DNA of 64,000 bases from Prorocentrum cordatum (GCA_963575745.1 CAUYUJ010019893.1:124501-188500), one strand, 5' to 3'. Numbered from the stretch's first letter, positions 25,533 to 37,187 are shown. Made by a program: numbers and translations. Notes: a model not told the origin generated them from the letters alone.

Positions 25533-25561
25533 TGCACGTGGCCTGGCGCCAATGGCTCAAG

Positions 25562-27190
25562 CGTACTGCGCCCCCATCTGAAGTATCAGATCGGCCCGCC
25601 TGGAACCGCTCATATACACCAGCACCGCCCGCCAAACATCGGGCAGTTGCATTGCGACCCCTCAGGGTCCATCTGGGGGTTGCCCGACTACGCTGCCCCG
25701 CCCCGCCGAACGCGCCGAGGGTTCGCGACACTGGCGGGGCGAATGTTTGTTTTCATGGCTGTTCAGTGGCGCGAGGGCCTAAGCATATCCGCGCCGTCGC
25801 GAAGGTGCGCCCGACACTTTCCAGTGGGGGTTCGGGCCTCGTTGGCGCCCCGTGCCCGTCAACGCGGGGCGCGGCTGTGGGCCTGCAGTGAGGCCCGAGA
25901 GGGTCTGCGCAACATATTGCGCATGGTGCGCGTCTTCGGCATAGGTCTCAACGCCCGCCCCCCGCGTGCGGAGGGGCCGTTCGGGCCGTCGTGACCCATC
26001 GATTGCCCGATGCCTTTTGCGCGGCGGCGTCGGGTGAATTGCGCAATGGCGGCGTGTTTTGCTGGGTGCCAGCGCGTGCGCGGATGGGACCGACGGCGGT
26101 TTATCACCTGGCGAACCCTGGGTTTCAGTGCAGGGCGGGCTCGCATCCAAGAGGCAGCCAGGGCTCATCCGCGCGATCTGCGCGTTCGATGGCGGGGGTT
26201 TTCCCGAGGCAGCTTGGGCCCCCGAAGCCAGCAGGGCCACCTCGCGTCAGCGCGCTCTGGCTCGGCGCTTGCCCCCATGGCCGTTCGCGCGTTGAGGGGT
26301 CTGTGCTGGGACCTCGCCCGATGAGTGCCGCGCGGTTTGCGGGGCCGCGGCCTCGTCGCGCGATCTCTCGTGCGATTTCAGCGCGACAGGCGCGCTGTGG
26401 CAGCGATCGGAGAATCGATTTTTTGAAGGCGATTTGATTTTTCTATGTGCGTCGTAACTGTTTGAAAAGTGTTTGAAAAGTGTTTTATGTTGGGATTGCG
26501 GCATGTCCAGTTCCTACGGCTAACGAACTTCTCAACCTCTGCGTCTTAATATGAGCTCTGTAGGCGCACATTTACTATCAAAGCACTTGGCGGAACCAAC
26601 TTCATCTTGACATGAAAAAAATCAATGTTCATTTTTTCGAGAAATGCCTCCAGAAGCTCTCTCTTTCGACTCTGAGCACTCTCACGCGTGGAAGGAGCTC
26701 TACGAGGTTCCCGGCGGTGACCAGGTTGACGGTTCACCGCCGGCGCCCCCGCGAGAGGCGCCCGGCCGGGAACGTGCCGCATCTTTTTGTTTGGTCCGTC
26801 CTCGACGCCCCCTTCCGCCGAGAGGAAATCGCCATCGTTTCCAGATGGAGGGGTTGGCCCCGTGAAGGCAGGCGATCGCAAACATGGATCAAGGGGGCGT
26901 GGATTAGCAACGGGTCCCGTTTCCATGGGAAATCGTGGATTTCCGCCGCCGAGCGAGGCGGCACCGGTCGCATTTTGGGGCGGGTCCATCCCCCGATCCA
27001 TAGATTTGGCGACGGCGCGCCAAATACATGGATCGCTAATCCATGTTTGCGCGCCCGGCCGGCAGCGGCGGTGGTATGTTGCTTCGCTGGCTTGTTGGCA
27101 AGAGCTTACCCAGAGACTCAGATAACGATCCCCCTCGGGAGCCTTGAGACGGGGGTCAATGCAAACGGGGGTCAGCCAGAGCGCCCAATC
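25562..27190. other. No supportable gene
   Basis: Mixed GC-rich sequence downstream of the leader relic. Several long frames exist but are Arg/Pro/Gly-rich. MFVFMAVQWREGLSIS (25742 on) is the only mildly coding-like run, and I cannot support it as a gene. Confidence 0.4.
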
Positions 27191-27191
27191 T

Positions 27192-27360
27192 TGCAGGATC
27201 CTGCAGGGCCAGGGTCGCATTGACCCGGGCTTGGGTGCAGGATCCTGCAGGATCTCGCAGCATCCTTCGCATTGACCCGGGCTTGGGTGCAGGATCTTGC
27301 AGGGTCTTGCAGGACTTTGCAGGGCTTGATTGACCCGGGTTTGGATTGACCCGGGTCAGA
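27192..27360 (+). repeat. Palindromic minisatellite (CAGGATCCTGCAGG)
   Basis: Imperfect tandem copies of TTGACCCGGGCTTGGGTG and CAGGATCCTGCAGGATC, rich in short palindromes (CCTGCAGG, CCCGGG). Confidence 0.75.
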
Positions 27361-27794
27361 AGGTCCCCGACCCCCCTCGGCATCTGCAGCACCCAAATCA
27401 GAGAAGAAATCCCAGAGGAGGGGATGACCGCCGAGCGATACCGCTAGCGCCCAGCACAATCAACGTATTTGCATATTCTACAGCCTTACGCCACATCCGC
27501 CGACCCCTTGTATTTCTTATTCGCTCAGGTATCGTGTCCTTCCTTATCTCCCTTCCCCAGGGGCGCTTAGGGGGTCCTTTGTGCCTCTGTGGGGGATGAG
27601 GCGGAGGAGGGGGAAGATAAATAGATGGAGGAAGGTGAGGATGAGGAAACGGCGTCAAGCGGACTCAGGTAGGGGTCCAGGGATTCATTTCGAGTGGATA
27701 TCGTCTTCACCCCCCTCTGGTTTTCGGGGGTCCTGTCCGGCGCAAGGAGAACGTCTACAGCCTCAGGGCCGAATTTCCTAACGAATAGGATGCA

Positions 27795-27900
27795 TATCTT
27801 CCTCCTCCTCCTCCTCCTTCTCCTCCTCCTCCGCTTTCCCCTCCGCCGACATTATTATCCTACTCCTCCTTCTCCTCCTCCTCCTCCACGTGAGGAAGAA
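27795..27900 (+). repeat. (TCC)n microsatellite
   Basis: Two CTCCTCCTCC runs separated by ~20 bases of mixed sequence, followed by a short GAAGAGGATGAGGAGG segment. Confidence 0.85.
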
Positions 27901-28132
27901 GAGGATGAGGAGGAGGAGAATGCGATTGACCCCTTGTTTTCTATGCAGTGGTGTGTGTGTGTGGTTCGATCTTGCTGATGAGGTCCGTCCGGGACCTGCG
28001 GGGCTAGTCCGTTGTCGGCTTGGGAGTCTTTGTTGTGGCTTATGGGGGCGGAGACTCTCGCACGCCTAGAGGCCCACACGGGGTCGGCCGATATGAATGG
28101 TCATTGTGATTATGCGAGCAGGACTAGCGAGC

Positions 28133-28205
<73 letters not shown>

Positions 28206-28233
28206 CGTAGTAGTCGTAGTAGTCGTAGTAGTC

Positions 28234-28283
<50 letters not shown>

Positions 28284-28356
28284 CGTAGTCGTAGTCGTAG
28301 TCGTAGTCGTAGTCGTAGTCGTAGTCGTAGTCGTAGGCGTAGGCGTAGGCGTAGGC

Positions 28357-28391
<35 letters not shown>

Positions 28392-28409
28392 CGTAGTCGT
28401 AGTAGTAGT

Positions 28410-28496
<87 letters not shown>

Positions 28497-28504
28497 TAGT
28501 AGTC

Positions 28505-28546
<42 letters not shown>

Positions 28547-28617
28547 TAGTAGTAGTAGTAGTAGTTGTAGTAGTAGTAGTAGTTGTAGTGGTAGTAGTCG
28601 TAGTAGTAGTAGTAGTC

Positions 28618-28673
<56 letters not shown>

Positions 28674-28700
28674 CGTAGTCGTAGTCGTAGCAGTAGTAGC

Positions 28701-28747
<47 letters not shown>

Positions 28748-28840
28748 GAGTAGTAGTAGTAGTAATAGTAGCAGGATTGGTAGTAGTAGTAGTAGTAGTA
28801 GTAGCAGCAGTCGTAGTAGTCGTAGTAGCCGTAGTCTTTG
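28133..28840 (+). repeat. (TAG)n microsatellite, ~700 bp
   Basis: GTA/TAG trinucleotides with blocks of GTCGTA and GGCGTA hexamers and a few slips. One of the longest simple arrays in the window. Poly-Val, poly-Ser and poly-Leu/Tyr frames over it are artefacts. Confidence 0.98.
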
Positions 28841-29039
28841 AAGTGAAGGTATAAGCACAGATAGACTTGCTAGAAGTAGTACTCGTCGCCTATCCGTCTC
28901 CTCCCCCAAGCTGCCTTGCCCCTGCCCCCCCCCCTCCTAGGGTTGCCCCTCGTCTTCTCTCCCCTTTCCTTCCCCCGCCGCTTCCTCGCGTCCCTCGCCC
29001 CCGGCGCGGCCGGTCGGCTCGGCTCGGCCGGCAGAGTCT

Positions 29040-29835
29040 TAGCGCCCCCTTGGGCGGTCTTAGAGGCCTCGTGGGCCGTTTGCAACGCCGCGAAGGCCGA
29101 AGAGGCGTACATGCCCAAAATATACGTCATCCCATCGGAATGGTACGAGTTTGGCCCCTTGGGCCTCTCTTCGCAAGCCTGTTAGAGGTCTCTTGGAGCG
29201 TCTTGGCGGCCTCTTGGGTCGTCTTGGGCCCATCTTGGGCATCTTGGAGTGATCATTCGGCGCGTTTTTGCTCTCTTTGGCCGTCTGGGGGGTGTCTTGG
29301 GAGGCTCCAAGCCGACCTTGGGCAGCCCGGACGGGGCCTCGTCGGCCTTCTTGGGGACTTCGTGGGCCCTCTTGCGAGCGTCTTGGAGCGGAAGGCTCGA
29401 AATTTCGGTTCGCCCCCCCCCCCCCCCCTGTTGGGCCATTTTTGGGGCCGACTTCGAGCCCTCTTGGGCCTTCTTGGGCGCCTCTTGGGTCGTCTTGGCG
29501 CTGGCTTGGGCCCTTTTGGGGGCCTCTTGGGCCCTCATGGTGCCCCCTCGAGGCCGTCTTAGCGGCCTCGTGGGCCGTTTGCAACGCCGTGAAGGCCGAA
29601 GAGGCGTATATGCCACAAATATACGTTTTCCTATCGGAATGGTACGAGTTTGGCCCCTTGGGCCTCTCTTCGCAAGCCTGTTAGAGGCCTCTTGGAGCGT
29701 CTTGGCGGCCTTTCGGGTCGTCTTGGGCCCATCTTGGGCGTCTTGGAGCGATCATTCGGCGTTTTCTTTGCTCTCTTGGGACGTCTGGGGGGTGTCTTGG
29801 GAGGCTCCAAGCCGAGCTTGGGCAGCCCAGACCGC
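29040..29835 (+). repeat. 499-bp tandem duplication within CTTGGG-type repeat
   Basis: 29040-29335 recurs at 29539-29832, including CGTGGGCCGTTTGCAACGCC, TCGGAATGGTACGAGTTTGG and GGTGTCTTGGGAGGCTCCAA. Both copies and the spacer are full of GGCCTCTTGGG words. 28056-28087 and 29919-29948 share a further ~30-bp sequence (CACGCCTA, GGCCCACA, GGGGTCGG) that brackets this block and the (TAG)n array. Confidence 0.8.
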
Positions 29836-29949
29836 CCTGGAGGACTTCGTTCCGGGGTCGAAGTGGGCGAGGGGGGGGGGGTCAAATTGCCGGTTTGGGG
29901 TCCCCGGGGGGGGCAATCTCACACGCCTAAGGGCCCACAAGGGGTCGGT

Positions 29950-31038
29950 GGATTTTCTGATGAAAAGCATCCAGGACGAAAATGGGAAATGGAGGGGTAG
30001 ACGAACATACAGGAAACACATATCTGTATACGTAGGCATTTACACGTATAACTTGGCATCGCCTGGATGTGTGCATTTTTCCCGTCGAGGACACTCGATT
30101 AGCATCCTGGATAATCTTGCGAAGCAAAGCTTGCACATAACAGAACAATGCATGGGGAATGGACGCCCGAGCGACGGCAAACTAAAGTAAAGGGAGTCCT
30201 TGGCTCTGTGTCTGCTTCTTTGTGTATCCTTGGGCCCCCTTTCCAGCGCGAGGGGGGAGGCGGATGTCAGAGGAGGGCAAGTGGAGAAGCCAGTATGGGG
30301 AGGCCAGAAACTGTGTATGAAGTCCGCTCATCTGATCATTATATCCATATATACGGCTGCGTCTCGGCTCGGGTACTGGAAACAGGTACAGCGCCGCCTG
30401 CCCGCGGCGCATGGGAAAAACAGGAATCGCTATCCTCTCCCTTACCTTCCTCTACCTGCGGCAACCCTCGTAGGTTCGACTCTTCTGTCGTCGACCTACA
30501 TACACAGAAACAGTCTAGGCCTCCAGATTGGCAGCGAAGAACAACGGGTTCAATAGCGGCGACATTGGCGCGCAAGTTGCCCGCGTAAGCTCGCGTGTAA
30601 GCGCTGTCGTCTCCATGGTGGCGTGCCACAGCGGCGGACCGCGCAAGCCAACGCGCAGGGTCGCTGCGTCATCTCACACAATTCTCGTGTTGGATCGTTC
30701 TTTCAATTGGCGTTCCACCCGATGGGGTCGCAGGATCGCGCCGCACTGTCGATGCATCGGCGATGCGGGTCGATGTGGAGCCCGACGTCGCCGATTTATC
30801 GCCGACGTCGCCGACGCATTGAAAACGTGTCGACGATGCCTCATCGATACAGCGCATCATGATGGGGGTGTCAGGGGAGGGCTGCGGGGACAACGGTAGT
30901 CGAAGCCAGACACATGCCCGCTATATGATGACATGTTTCCCCACCGACGTGTAGCAAATGGCGGCCCTCACGCAGTGCATGTAGGCATACCTATATGTCA
31001 GGCATCGCGGACCCCCAACAGTCCGTTGATAGCAACCC
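29950..31038. other. Gene-free; one copy of the GATGCATCG-type dispersed repeat
   Basis: 30715-30860 is a diverged copy of the dispersed repeat also seen at 33290-33500 and 46940-47130 (shared words CGATGCATCGGCGATG, GGAGCCCGACGTCGCCGA). The rest shows no gene. Confidence 0.55.
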
Positions 31039-31070
31039 CCATTCTGGCTCAAACCATTTTTGGCTCAAGG
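31039..31070 (+). other. Two abutting truncated spliced-leader relics
   Basis: CCATTCTGGCTCAAA (31039-31053) is followed directly by CCATTTTTGGCTCAAGG (31054-31070). Each is the 3' 15 bases of the dinoflagellate spliced leader (CCATTTTGGCTCAAG) with one or two changes. Head-to-tail truncated leaders are the published hallmark of mRNAs that were trans-spliced, reverse-transcribed, re-integrated and trans-spliced again. Confidence 0.75.
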
Positions 31071-31244
31071 CTAAGGCGGCCACGGGCGGCGACGCGGCGA
31101 AATCTCAGGGGACCCATCCAATTCTTCACTGGCACCAGTAAGAACCCCTATGTGCAAGCACTCTTCGGGAAACTACTCCCCTCTCTTCCCGGACGTCCAG
31201 TCTTCCCGGACGTTCAGTTTGACTCGCGGGGTTCTAACAACTGA
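31071..31244 (+). pseudogene. Possible retroposed gene remnant behind the leader relics
   Basis: Immediately after the relics the frame ending at TGA 31242-31244 reads RRPRAATRRNLRGPIQFFTG and TSKNPYVQALFGKLLPSLPG. Short, with no recognisable family; included because of its position. Confidence 0.25.
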
Positions 31245-31249
31245 TTTGC

Positions 31250-32756
31250 AACACGCTTGAAATCGGAATGTTTTCGGTGTTTCGAATGGCGTTCCTGCTG
31301 CAGCGCGCGTCATTTTAGGATCGGCGCCTTGCCCCCATCGTTCAAAATCGCGCTTTCGCCCAAGCGCGAGCCATTTTGTGGATCGCAGTCCTTCCCAATC
31401 GTTAGTCATTGGTGTCTCTTGCTCCTCCCACTGTTGCTTCTGCTGCTGCTGGTGTAGACGATGTTCCTTCACGCTCGCCGCCTGGAGGGGGAGGGGGTGG
31501 GGGAGGGCAAGGGGGAGCGGGAGCGGGAGGGGGAGGGGGAGGCCTCCATCCTCCCGTTCCTCCTGCTCATCCTGCTCTTCCTCAGCGAATGCTCATCTTC
31601 CGTTTTCTGATTGCGCATCACACGATGTTTTTTTTTGGGGGCCCAGGTACGCCGTGACGCTCGTCGGCAGATGGAGGAGCAATCGGCGCAATGAGAAGGG
31701 CTGGCCGGGAGGGCCCGGGACGTCAGATCAGATGTGGAGCGGGCGCGCCCAGCCTGCCTCACCTCCCCGCTTCTCCCTCTCGAGCTCTCGAGTCGGCGCT
31801 CCCCTCCACGTCCGAGTTCCGTGCCCCTCCCGCCCACCGCGTTTGCCCGTCCTCTCCCTCCTCTCCTCCTTCCCTCCCGCCCGGCTCGCTTCTCGTCCGT
31901 CCCCTCTCTCGATCTCCCCTTCTCGGGCGAGGCTGGGACGAGGATGAGGCCGACGTTCTGCTTCGTTCCCTCCCGGCGCTTCTCCTCCACGGTCGGCCTT
32001 TGGGGCCTGTCGTCGGGGCCCCGGGCTGTCGATGCTCACCGGGGGCGCAGAACTCCAGCCGGGGAGCCGGTCAGGTGGACCGCCCTGAAGGCCGCGCAGC
32101 ACAGGCGTGTCAGAAGGTTGCCAAGCTCCCCGCGCCCCTGTCCTGCGTCTCCTCCTCCCGCGCATCACAAGCGTGTCATGCAGTTGCCGAGCTCCCCGCG
32201 CCTTGTCCTCCGTCTCCTCCTCCCCCTTTCCCTTCTTCGGCGAAGAGAAGAATGGGGGCTAGGGCGAGGAGAATTCCGGTCCAGAGCGTTCCAGGACGGC
32301 CTCAGAGCGTTCTGGAGCGCTCTGAAAAGGCCGCGGCGCACGAGACACCTTCCAGAGCCGCCGGCTCTCAGAGATCCCCGATCGATCCTCACCCGATGTT
32401 GTCTTCGTCCTGGCTTTGGCTTTCCTTCTGCATCACCGCCCCTTTCTCTTTCTCCCCATCCCCCTGGTCTCCTCGATTTCCCCATTCTTGCCTGCTCCTC
32501 TTCCCCCCTTCTCATTCCCCTCCCCCCTCCTCTCCCCTTCCTCCTCCTTCCCTTCCTCCCTCCTCTCCCCGTACCCTCCTCTCCCCTCCACCCCCCACTG
32601 CCCTTCCCTTTCCCTATCCTCCTTCCCTTCCCCCCCATTTTCCCATCAACAGGCCTGATCGCGATTTGCTGCCCAAGGCCTGAGCCTTCCAGTTGCTTCT
32701 TTGCCTTCTTGTGACGGCGTCCACTCTGGCGACCCCTCTCTCCCCATCCTCTCCCG
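31250..32756. other. No gene seen; C/T-rich
   Basis: GC-rich and, from 31740, C/T-rich sequence with Pro/Ser/Arg-rich open frames on both strands. Nothing supportable. Confidence 0.45.
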
Positions 32757-32930
32757 CGCTCCTCCTCCTCCTCCTCCCTCCTCCTCCCCCTCCTCCTCCT
32801 CCTCCTCCTCCTCCTCCTCCTCCTCCTCCCCCTCCTCCTCCTCCTCCCTCCTCCTGCTCCTCCTCCTCCTCCTCCTCCTCCTCCCCCTCCTCCCCCTCCT
32901 CCCCTCCCCTTTGCGGCCCGCCCCCGCCCC
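32757..32930 (+). repeat. (TCC)n microsatellite
   Basis: CTCCTCCTCC runs with CCC slips, followed by CCCGCCCCCGCCC. Confidence 0.95.
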
Positions 32931-33289
32931 CGCCCCGCCCCCGCCCGCGAGGCTCAACACGCGCAGGAGCACCTACCCTCGCTGGCGCTGCGCGCCGCTG
33001 CGGCCGCGGCCGGCGCCGGCGGGCCAGAAGGACCGCCAGCGCCTCGCCGCCCCGGCCTCGGGTCGGCGTCTGGCCTCAGGTCGGGCAGGCCCCGCTGCGG
33101 GAGGACGGCTCGGAAGTAGCAGGAAGGTAGTCTGGGGACGATTGCTCGTGCGATCTTGACCCGTGTCGTGATGTCTGTCTTCTGCTAAGTATTACCAACT
33201 CTGAAAGGGTGCAACATCCGCATGTGGGTGGAGGACATGCCCGATTCGAGTCTGGCCCCGTCCCTCGATGCTCGGGGGTCCTAGCTCGG

Positions 33290-33500
33290 CGGCGCGCCCG
33301 GGGGGGGGGAGTGCGAGGGTCTGGGCCTCCCAGATGGGGTCTGAGTAGATGGGGGTCGGAGGGTCGCGCCGCATCGCCGATGCATCGTGCGGAGCCCGAC
33401 GCTCCCCACGCGGAGCCCGACTTTTTCCACACGGACGTCGCCGATGCATCGTGCAGTCCTCCGTTCCCGCCCATTCCTGACCCCATCTATAGGAGGCCTC
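33290..33500 (+). repeat. GATGCATCG-type dispersed repeat
   Basis: Shares CCCAGATGGGGTCTGAGTAG, GGTCGGAGGGTCGCGCCGCA and TCGCCGATGCATCGTGC with 46940-47130 (CCCAGGTGGGATCCGAGTAG, GGTCGGAAGATTGCGCAGCA), and partly with 30715-30860. Rich in nested CGATGCATCG palindromes. Non-coding. Confidence 0.65.
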
Positions 33501-33789
33501 TGGGAGTGCTTCGGGCTTCCTGCGAAGTTGTCTGAGCGTTCCCCGAGGGCAGAGGGCTTCGGGGAGGCCCCGCCACCTTCTGAGAGGGCCTCATGCTTCT
33601 CTCCTGCCCCCCCTCGCTCGCCGCCGACAAGACCGTGTATTGACGGACCGCGCAGGGGCAACGAAGTCTAACACGGGCGAGGTTTCGCCCCCAGTTGCCC
33701 CCGACAGATCAGGTTGCTTGGAAAAGAGGGGCAAGCGGGGATCATCTTCAGGGGGCTATTCGCTTGATAACTCCTCACCACTACTGGTC

Positions 33790-34270
33790 CTGAAGCTTGA
33801 AATTGTTGAAGCGGTTTCGCGGATGGAGGGCGTTTTCAAAAGGATCTCGGCACGGCGCCGCGAGCATGCGATATAAGGCATGGAGCAGCTTCAAGGATGG
33901 AGTCCTGGTCATCTTCACAATGTTGTTCTCGCCACTGCGCCGCGAACATTCGTCCTTAATGATTGCAGCAGCTTCAACGACGGAGGGCGGGCGGTTTCCA
34001 GAATGCTGCTTTCGCTTCAGCGCCGTGCACATTCTGTTTCAAAAGTCGCCACAGTTTCAAGGATGCAGGGTGGCTCTGTTGCAACATGTGACTCTCGCCT
34101 GAGCTTCGCGCACATTATGGTTGCAAGCTTACGACAGTTTCAAGGATTCGCACTGTCGAAGTCCATTGAACACAAGAGTCACTTTGATTCGCTGCTTTGA
34201 AGTTCCGAGAATGGTGTTCTCACACGATCCCGGATCTTCAGGACGCCAGGTCACGTTGAGTCGCGACGCT
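33790..34270 (+). repeat. ~80-bp degenerate minisatellite
   Basis: About six units, each with GCAGCTTCAAGGATGGAG-like and CGCCRCTGCGCCGCGAACAT-like words (33810, 33890, 33970, 34050, 34135). Diverged; AT-richer than its surroundings. Confidence 0.6.
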
Positions 34271-34644
34271 GGAGTCCAAGACATAGCTTGATGGCACGAC
34301 TGAGGATTCTCAGACGGATGTGTTCCACTGGGGCATCTCCCGCAAAGCAGGTATTCTGGTGTGGGGTACTGTCGATAGGAAACTTGCAGGGAGGTGTAAT
34401 GCAACATCGTCGATACCTTTTGGGTTTGCACACTTCCTCTTCCTCCTCTTCTCCCTCTCCTCGAAGAAATCATCAACATTCGCTTAACGGCATGCCTCGC
34501 CTGAGCGATTCGAGAGAGATAGCACCTCTTCCTCTGCGGGGGGTCGCGGAAGGGCGGCGGAAGCTGGCGAACTGAAAACGAGGGTGCCTCTGCGGGCGGA
34601 AGTCGGCGGAAGAAGTAAGAGCCAGTTTTTTTTACTGCTTGGGG

Positions 34645-34809
34645 CATGACGGGCGTCATGGCCCCCGCTCCCCCCTCCCCCCCTCCCCCCCTCCCCCCCT
34701 CCCTATGACGTAACGCTCCCCCCCCCAGTGCGATCCGGGCACTGCCGCCGTGCGCATTGGGGTCCGCGTAGGTGTCCGAGTAGGAATCCGGATAGGAGTC
34801 TGGTCCGCA

Positions 34810-34853
<44 letters not shown>

Positions 34854-34910
34854 TCGTGGCTCGTCGCTCGTCGCTCATCGTCGTCGTGCGCGCGGACGCG
34901 GCTGGAGCAT
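34645..34910 (+). repeat. Flank of array 1: CATGACGGGCGTCATG, C-tract, (GTC)n
   Basis: CATGACGGGCGTCATG (34645-34660, itself a palindrome), a CCCCCCCT tract, TATGACGTAACGC, then (GTC)n (34811-34853) and GCTCGTCGCTCGTCGCTC. The palindrome and TATGAC-TAACGC words recur in reverse complement at 38300-38366, bracketing the intervening 3.6 kb. Confidence 0.6.
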
Positions 34911-34970
34911 GTTTTTCCCAACCATTCTGTGGTGTTGGGTCCTCGTTTTGAAGAGACGGTGCCCCGCGTC
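34911..34970 (+). repeat. Conserved leader of the 90-bp element, copy 1
   Basis: TTTTTCCCAACCATTCTGTG followed by GTGTTGGGTCCTCGTTTTGA and AGAGACGGTGCCCCGCGTC. Nearly the same sequence precedes the arrays at 43096 (42951-43011) and 49890 (49760-49813). Confidence 0.85.
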
Positions 34971-34984
34971 CTCCTCTCCTCTCC

Positions 34985-35250
34985 TCCTCCTCCCCCCTCC
35001 TCCCTCCTCCCGTCATCATCATCATCATCGTCATCATCATCATCACCATCATCGTCGTCATCGTCATCGTCATCATCGTCGTCATCATCGTCATCATCGT
35101 CATCATCACCATCATCGCCATCATCATCATCGCCGTTATCGCCACCATCATCATCATTGTCATCCTCATCATCAGCATCATCAGCATAATCATCATCATC
35201 ATCACAATCATCATCATCCTCCGCATCATCACCATCACCATTACCACTAC

Positions 35251-35342
<92 letters not shown>

Positions 35343-35358
35343 GCATCAGCATCAGCAT
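34985..35358 (+). repeat. (ATC)n microsatellite between leader and array
   Basis: CATCATCATC with GTC, ACC and AGC variants, directly joining the 90-bp array. Poly-Asp, poly-His and poly-Met frames are artefacts. Confidence 0.97.
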
Positions 35359-35371
35359 CAGCATGCGTCCC

Positions 35372-37130
35372 CTGCACCCATTTCGGCACACCCCTCACAC
35401 GTTTCGTGGCCCCAAAGGGAGCTCCACCGAAGGCCCCAGTGGCTGCGCTCGCATGCGGTTCCACCCCCCTTTTCGGCACACCCCTCACACGTTTCGTGGC
35501 CCCACAGGGAGCTCCACCGAACGCCCCAGTGGCTGCGCTCGCATGCGGTTCCACCCCCCATTTCGGCACACCCCTCATACGTTTCGTGGCCCCATAGGGA
35601 GCTCCACCGAAGGCCCCAGTGGCTGCGCTCGCATGCGGTTCCACCCCCCATTCTGGCACACCCCTCACACGTTTCGTGGCCCCATAGGGAGCTCCACCGA
35701 ACGCCCCAGTGGCTGCGCTCGCATGCGGTTCCACCCCCACCCCATTTCGGCACACCCCTCACACGTTTCGTGGCCCCATAGAGAGCTCCACCGAAGGCCC
35801 CAGCGTCTGCGCTCGCATGCGGTTCCATCCCCCTTTCGGCACACCCCTCACACGTTTCGTGGTAGGGAGCTCCACCGAAGGCCCCAGTGGCGCGCCGCAC
35901 CCCACATTTCGGCACACCCCTCACACGTTTCGTGGCTCCAAGGGAGCTCCACCGAAACGCCCCAGTGGCTGCGCTCGCATGCGGTTCCACACCCAATTTC
36001 GCACACCCCTCACACGTTTCGTGGCCCCATAGGGAGCTCCACCGAACGCCCCAGTGGCTGCGCTCGCATGCTGTTCCGCCCTCCCATTTCGGCACACCCC
36101 TCACTCGTTTCGTGGCCCCATAGAGAGCTCCACCGAAGGCCCCAGCGTCTGCGCTCGCATGCGGTTCCACCCCTCTTTTCGGCACACCACTCACACGTTT
36201 TGTGGCCCCACAGGGAGCTCCACCGAACGCCTCAGTGGCTGCGCTCGCATGCGGTTCCACCCCACATTTCGGCACACCCCTCACCACGCTTCGTGGCTCC
36301 ATAGGGAGCTCCACCGAAGGCCCCAGTGGCTGCGCTCGCATGCGGTTCCACCCCCCATTCTGGCACACCCCTCACACGTTTCGTGGCCCCATAGGGAGCT
36401 CCACCGAAGGCCCCAGTGGCTGCGCCCGCATGCGGTTCCACCCCTCATTCTGGCACACCCCTCACACGTTTCGTGGGGCTCCATAGGGAGCTCCACCGAA
36501 GGCCCCAGTGGCTGCGCCGCATGCGGTTCCACCCCTCATTCTGGCACACTCCTCACACGTTTCGTCGCCCCATAGGGAGCTCCACCGAACGCCCCAGTGG
36601 CTGCGCTCGCATGCGGTTCCATCCCCATTCTCGCACACCCCTCACACGTTTCGTGGCCCCATAGGGAGCTCCACCGAACGCCCCAGTGGCTGCGCTCGCA
36701 TGTGGTTCCAGCCCCCGATTTCGGCACACCCCTCACTCGTTTCGTGGCCCCATAGAGAGCTCCACCGAAAGCCCCAGCGTCTGCGCTCGCATGCGGTTCC
36801 ACCCCTCTTTTTGGCACACCCCTCACACGTTTCGTGGCCCCACAGGGAGCTCCACCGAACGCCCCAGTGGCTGCGCTCGCATGCGGTTCCACCCCCCATT
36901 TCGGCACACCCCTCACACGTTTCGTGGCCCCATAGGGAGCTCCACCGAAGGCCCCAGTGGCTGCGCTCGCATGCGGTTCCACCCCTCATTCTGGCACACC
37001 CCTCACACGTTTCGTGGCCCCATAGGGAGCTCCACCGAACGCCCCAGTGGCTGCGCTCGCATGCGGTTCCACCCCCAGTTTCGGCACACCCCTCACACGC
37101 TTCGTGGCCCCATAGGGAGAGCTCCACCGA
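35372..37130 (+). repeat. 90-bp tandem array 1, about 19 units
   Basis: Regular 90-bp period (for example unit starts near 35471, 35561 and 35651). Unit core: GGCACACCCCTCACACG, TTTCGTGGCCCCATAGGGAG, CTCCACCGAAGGCCCCAGTG, GCTGCGCTCGCATGCGGTTC. Because 90 is a multiple of 3, all frames stay open and give 30-aa repeat 'proteins' on both strands. Units differ mainly at AAGG/AACG and CATAGGG/CACAGGG positions, suggesting two interleaved subtypes. Confidence 0.95.
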
Positions 37131-37152
37131 GGAATATATCCACAATTGCGGT

Positions 37153-37187
37153 ATTCACAACTACGTATGGTTGGGTCTTTCGTCAGG
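37153..37187 (+). repeat. Conserved trailer of the 90-bp element, copy 1
   Basis: TTCACAACTACGTATGG then TTGGGTCTTTCGTCA. Related sequences end array 2 (44810-44841) and array 3 (50712-50746). Confidence 0.7.

Noticed and set aside
28012-28909. Frames of 260-280 aa rich in Val, Ser, Leu or Tyr
   Set aside because: Translation of the (TAG)n microsatellite.
30465-30485. GGTTCGACTC as a tRNA B box
   Set aside because: No matching A box, acceptor stem or cloverleaf around it.
35363-36368. Open frames of 310-350 aa on both strands over the 90-bp arrays
   Set aside because: They exist because the period is a multiple of three; composition is repetitive and both strands are equally open.
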